Shown piece after piece: positions 62,067-64,000 of a stretch of DNA of 64,000 bases (position 1 is the stretch's first letter; every line of letters begins with the position of its first letter). The DNA comes from Xanthomonas maliensis (GTDB lineage Bacteria > Pseudomonadota > Gammaproteobacteria > Xanthomonadales > Xanthomonadaceae). The stretch lies in assembly GCF_009192945.1 (NCBI RefSeq), contig NZ_NSET01000023.1:1-64000 (forward strand), in the 5' to 3' direction. The notes under the pieces are model-generated. The model made no database searches. It saw only the letters and a list, made by a program, of their open reading frames with translations, and was not told where the DNA came from. The translations under genes were made by a program, and so were the position numbers.

Positions 62067-63188
62067 ATGAGCCGAGTCAACAACCGCGCCCTGACCCCCG
62101 CCGAACTGCAGTCCTTCGGCGAAGAGCTCGACGCGGTCCGCGCCGGCGTGGTGCGCCAACTTGGCGCATCCGATGCCCGCTACATCCGTCGCATCGTTGC
62201 AGCCGTGCGCTGGACCGGCGTGGCCGGCCGTGCGCTGCTGTTCCTGGGCGCCTTCGTGCATAGCGTGTTGATTCCGGCCTGGATCGCCGGCGTGCTGCTG
62301 CTGGCCTTGTCCAAGATCCTGGAGAACATGGAGCTCGGGCACAACGTGATGCACGGCCAGTACGACTGGATGGGCGATCCGCAGCTCAACGGCAATACCT
62401 ACGAGTGGGACATCGTCGCCACCGGCGATAACTGGCGCAAGACGCATAACTTCAAGCACCACACCTACACCAATGTGCGCGGCATGGACGATGACATCGG
62501 CTATGGTCTGTTGCGCATCTTCCCCGAGCAGCGTTGGCGGCCGTTCTATCTGGCGCAGCCGTTCATTGCGGTGGTGTTCGCGCTGCTGTTCGAATGGGGC
62601 GTGGCGATTCAGGATCTGCGCCTGGGGCGTTGGTTCGCCGGCAAGATGAAGGGCGCCGAGCTGCGCGAGGCATTCTTGCCGGTCGGCCGCAAGATGGGCC
62701 GGCAGATGCTCAAGGACTATGTGGTGTTTCCGCTGCTGGCAGGGCCGTTCTTTCTGACCGTGCTGCTCGGCAACCTGGCCGCCAACGTGCTGCGCAGCAT
62801 CTGGACCTTCGTGATCATCTTCTGCGGGCACTTCACCGCCGATGCGGAAGTCTTCCCGAAGGAATCCATCCGCAACGAGTCGCGCGGTCATTGGTATCTG
62901 CGCCAGTTGCGCGGTTCGTCCAATCTGACCGGTGGCAAGCTGATGAACGTGCTGTCGGGCAATCTGAGCCATCAGATCGAGCATCACTTCTACCCGGACG
63001 TGCCGGCCAACCGCTATGCGCAGATGGCCGTGGAGGTCAAACGCATCTGCGCGCGCTACGGGCAGCACTACAACACCGGATCGCTGCCGCGTCAGTTCGG
63101 CCAGGTGATGTGGCGGATCGTGCGGCATGCGTTCCCGAGCCGGCCGGCGCCGGCACGGGATGGCGAGGCGGCATTGCAGAACGCTTGA
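62067..63188 (+). CDS. Membrane fatty acid desaturase
   Basis: A 373-residue protein with the three His boxes of membrane di-iron desaturases: HNVMH, HNFKHH and HQIEHH. Hydrophobic segments flank them (LLFLGAFVHSVLIPAWIAGV region). AAGGAA precedes the ATG. Introduces double bonds in membrane acyl chains, analogous to Pseudomonas DesB, under control of the divergent FabR/DesT-like repressor and fed by the adjacent reductase. Confidence 0.93.
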   Translation: MSRVNNRALTPAELQSFGEELDAVRAGVVRQLGASDARYIRRIVAAVRWTGVAGRALLFLGAFVHSVLIPAWIAGVLLLALSKILENMELGHNVMHGQYDWMGDPQLNGNTYEWDIVATGDNWRKTHNFKHHTYTNVRGMDDDIGYGLLRIFPEQRWRPFYLAQPFIAVVFALLFEWGVAIQDLRLGRWFAGKMKGAELREAFLPVGRKMGRQMLKDYVVFPLLAGPFFLTVLLGNLAANVLRSIWTFVIIFCGHFTADAEVFPKESIRNESRGHWYLRQLRGSSNLTGGKLMNVLSGNLSHQIEHHFYPDVPANRYAQMAVEVKRICARYGQHYNTGSLPRQFGQVMWRIVRHAFPSRPAPARDGEAALQNA

Positions 63189-63222
63189 TCGCCTCGCTGG
63201 GAACGCGCTGCATGGCTCACGC

Positions 63223-64000
63223 TCAGTGTGGCTGGAGATCTGCCGTGGCGTGTTCGCCGCCGCTGCGCTGCAGATAGGCGATGAATTCGCTCGCCGGCAG
63301 CGCACGCGAAAACAGCCATCCCTGCGCCAGATCCACGCCGTGGGCACGTAGATAATCCAACTGCTCTTGTCGCTCCACGCCCTCGGCGATGGTGCGTAGC
63401 CCGAGCGTCTTGGCCATCTCGATGATGTGCGCGGTCACCGAGCTGGTGGCCGAATGCGTGCCGATGGTGTCGACGAAGGATTTGTCGATCTTGAGCGCGT
63501 CCAGCGGCAAGCCCTGCAGGTACTGCAGGCTGGAATAGCCGGTGCCGAAATCGTCGATGGACACGGTATATCCGGCCCCGCGCAGGTGGCCGATAGTGGC
63601 GCGTGCGGCGTCGATATCCATCAGGCTGCGCTCGGTCGCTTCCACCCACAGTTGGGTGCTACGGATGGCCGTGCCCTGCAACGCCTTGGACAACACCGCC
63701 TGGATGCGGCCGCTCCTGATGTCGCCCGCCGAGACATTGATGGCCACGTGCAGGCCCGGATCGGCGGCTAACGCTGCACCGAGCTCGGCGATGACCGTGG
63801 CCACCACCAAATCGGTGATCGGCAGAATCAGCCCACTCTGCTCGGCCAGCGGGATGAAGGCGTCGGGCGGAACCAGGCTGCCGTCCGATCCGCGCCAGCG
63901 CACCAGTGCCTCGGCACCGATGCAGCTGCCGCTGGCCAGCGCGATGATCGGCTGGTAATGCACCACGAAGTCGCCGCGCCGAACCGCTCGCTGCAATTGC
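63223..64000 (-). CDS. EAL domain cyclic-di-GMP phosphodiesterase (truncated by window edge)
   Basis: The frame is still open at the right edge, so the N-terminal part, probably a sensor domain, is missing. The EAL domain is complete: GAEALVRW (EAL), VAINVSAGD, the metal ligand in EATERSL, SIDDFGTGYSSL, LKIDKSFV, and EGVER. All catalytic residues look intact, so it should hydrolyse c-di-GMP to pGpG. Convergent with the desaturase operon. Confidence 0.93.
   Translation of the reverse strand, partial: QLQRAVRRGDFVVHYQPIIALASGSCIGAEALVRWRGSDGSLVPPDAFIPLAEQSGLILPITDLVVATVIAELGAALAADPGLHVAINVSAGDIRSGRIQAVLSKALQGTAIRSTQLWVEATERSLMDIDAARATIGHLRGAGYTVSIDDFGTGYSSLQYLQGLPLDALKIDKSFVDTIGTHSATSSVTAHIIEMAKTLGLRTIAEGVERQEQLDYLRAHGVDLAQGWLFSRALPASEFIAYLQRSGGEHATADLQPH

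Noticed and set aside
1-64000. CRISPR arrays, rRNA operons and transposase genes
   Set aside because: No regularly spaced repeats, rRNA sequences or transposase motifs were found on reading.

Overview
The window looks like chromosome of a Xanthomonas-type gammaproteobacterium. GC is high throughout (about two thirds by eye), genes are densely packed with many ATGA overlaps and GTG starts, and the order birA-coaX-SPOR-tRNA-Thr, the PhoP/PhoQ pair, the DUF1800/DUF1501 pair and the DUF3182 gene are as I remember them from Xanthomonas. No rRNA, CRISPR array or intact insertion sequence was seen.

Layout. 1-5058 (minus): a type VI secretion cargo module of VgrG, a DUF4123 adaptor and a VasX-like effector cut by the window edge. 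5059-7796: gene-poor DNA rich in inverted repeats, one small hypothetical gene and a tyrosine integrase lying head to head with dusA (7875-8861), whose 5' end appears to have been rewritten by integration. 9070-11651: small exported protein, phoP, phoQ. 11799-18424: DUF1800/DUF1501 secreted pair, mtfA, birA-coaX-SPOR, tRNA-Thr. 18664-25989: tmk, arginase, two entericidins, CsbD, trpS, MBL hydrolase, M28 peptidase. 26108-29600: Rap1a/Tai-like protein, two EamA exporters, an alpha/beta hydrolase lipoprotein. 29745-34462 (minus): a four-gene MacAB-like efflux operon. 34705-38353: ABC ATPase, permease, DesK-like kinase and DesR-like regulator in one operon. 38655-44864: ThuA protein, catalase-like peroxidase plus cytochrome b divergent from an ECF sigma/anti-sigma pair, M17 aminopeptidase, HAD hydrolase. 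44990-55000: AI-2E permease, a yqjD/yqjE/yqjK-like membrane trio, a Deg protease, an H1-like basic protein, a TIGR01777 epimerase, a DUF4142 lipoprotein, small proteins, and DUF3182 coupled to a hydrolase. 55220-59140 (minus): a glycine-zipper protein, then the slipin-RtcB RNA repair operon. 60243-63188: a FabR/DesT-type repressor divergent from a ferredoxin reductase/fatty acid desaturase operon. 63223-64000: EAL phosphodiesterase, cut by the window edge.

The most interesting system is the RNA repair operon on the minus strand. Ahead of slipin (57495-58622) and rtcB (56220-57443), the leader contains two tandem tRNA-shaped RNAs (59092-59025 and 59023-58955). Both have canonical T arms, GCTC/GAGC D stems and an encoded ACCA end, but shrunken acceptor or anticodon arms. 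Just upstream is a sigma-54-type GG-N10-GC element (59140-59127), and further up a perfect 10-bp inverted repeat (59197-59220) that could be an enhancer. This fits an RtcR-type, damage-induced RNA repair operon that makes its own tRNA mimics. A separate short minus-strand transcription unit with a 35-codon ORF and two 3' hairpins (59364-59628) lies just upstream of it.
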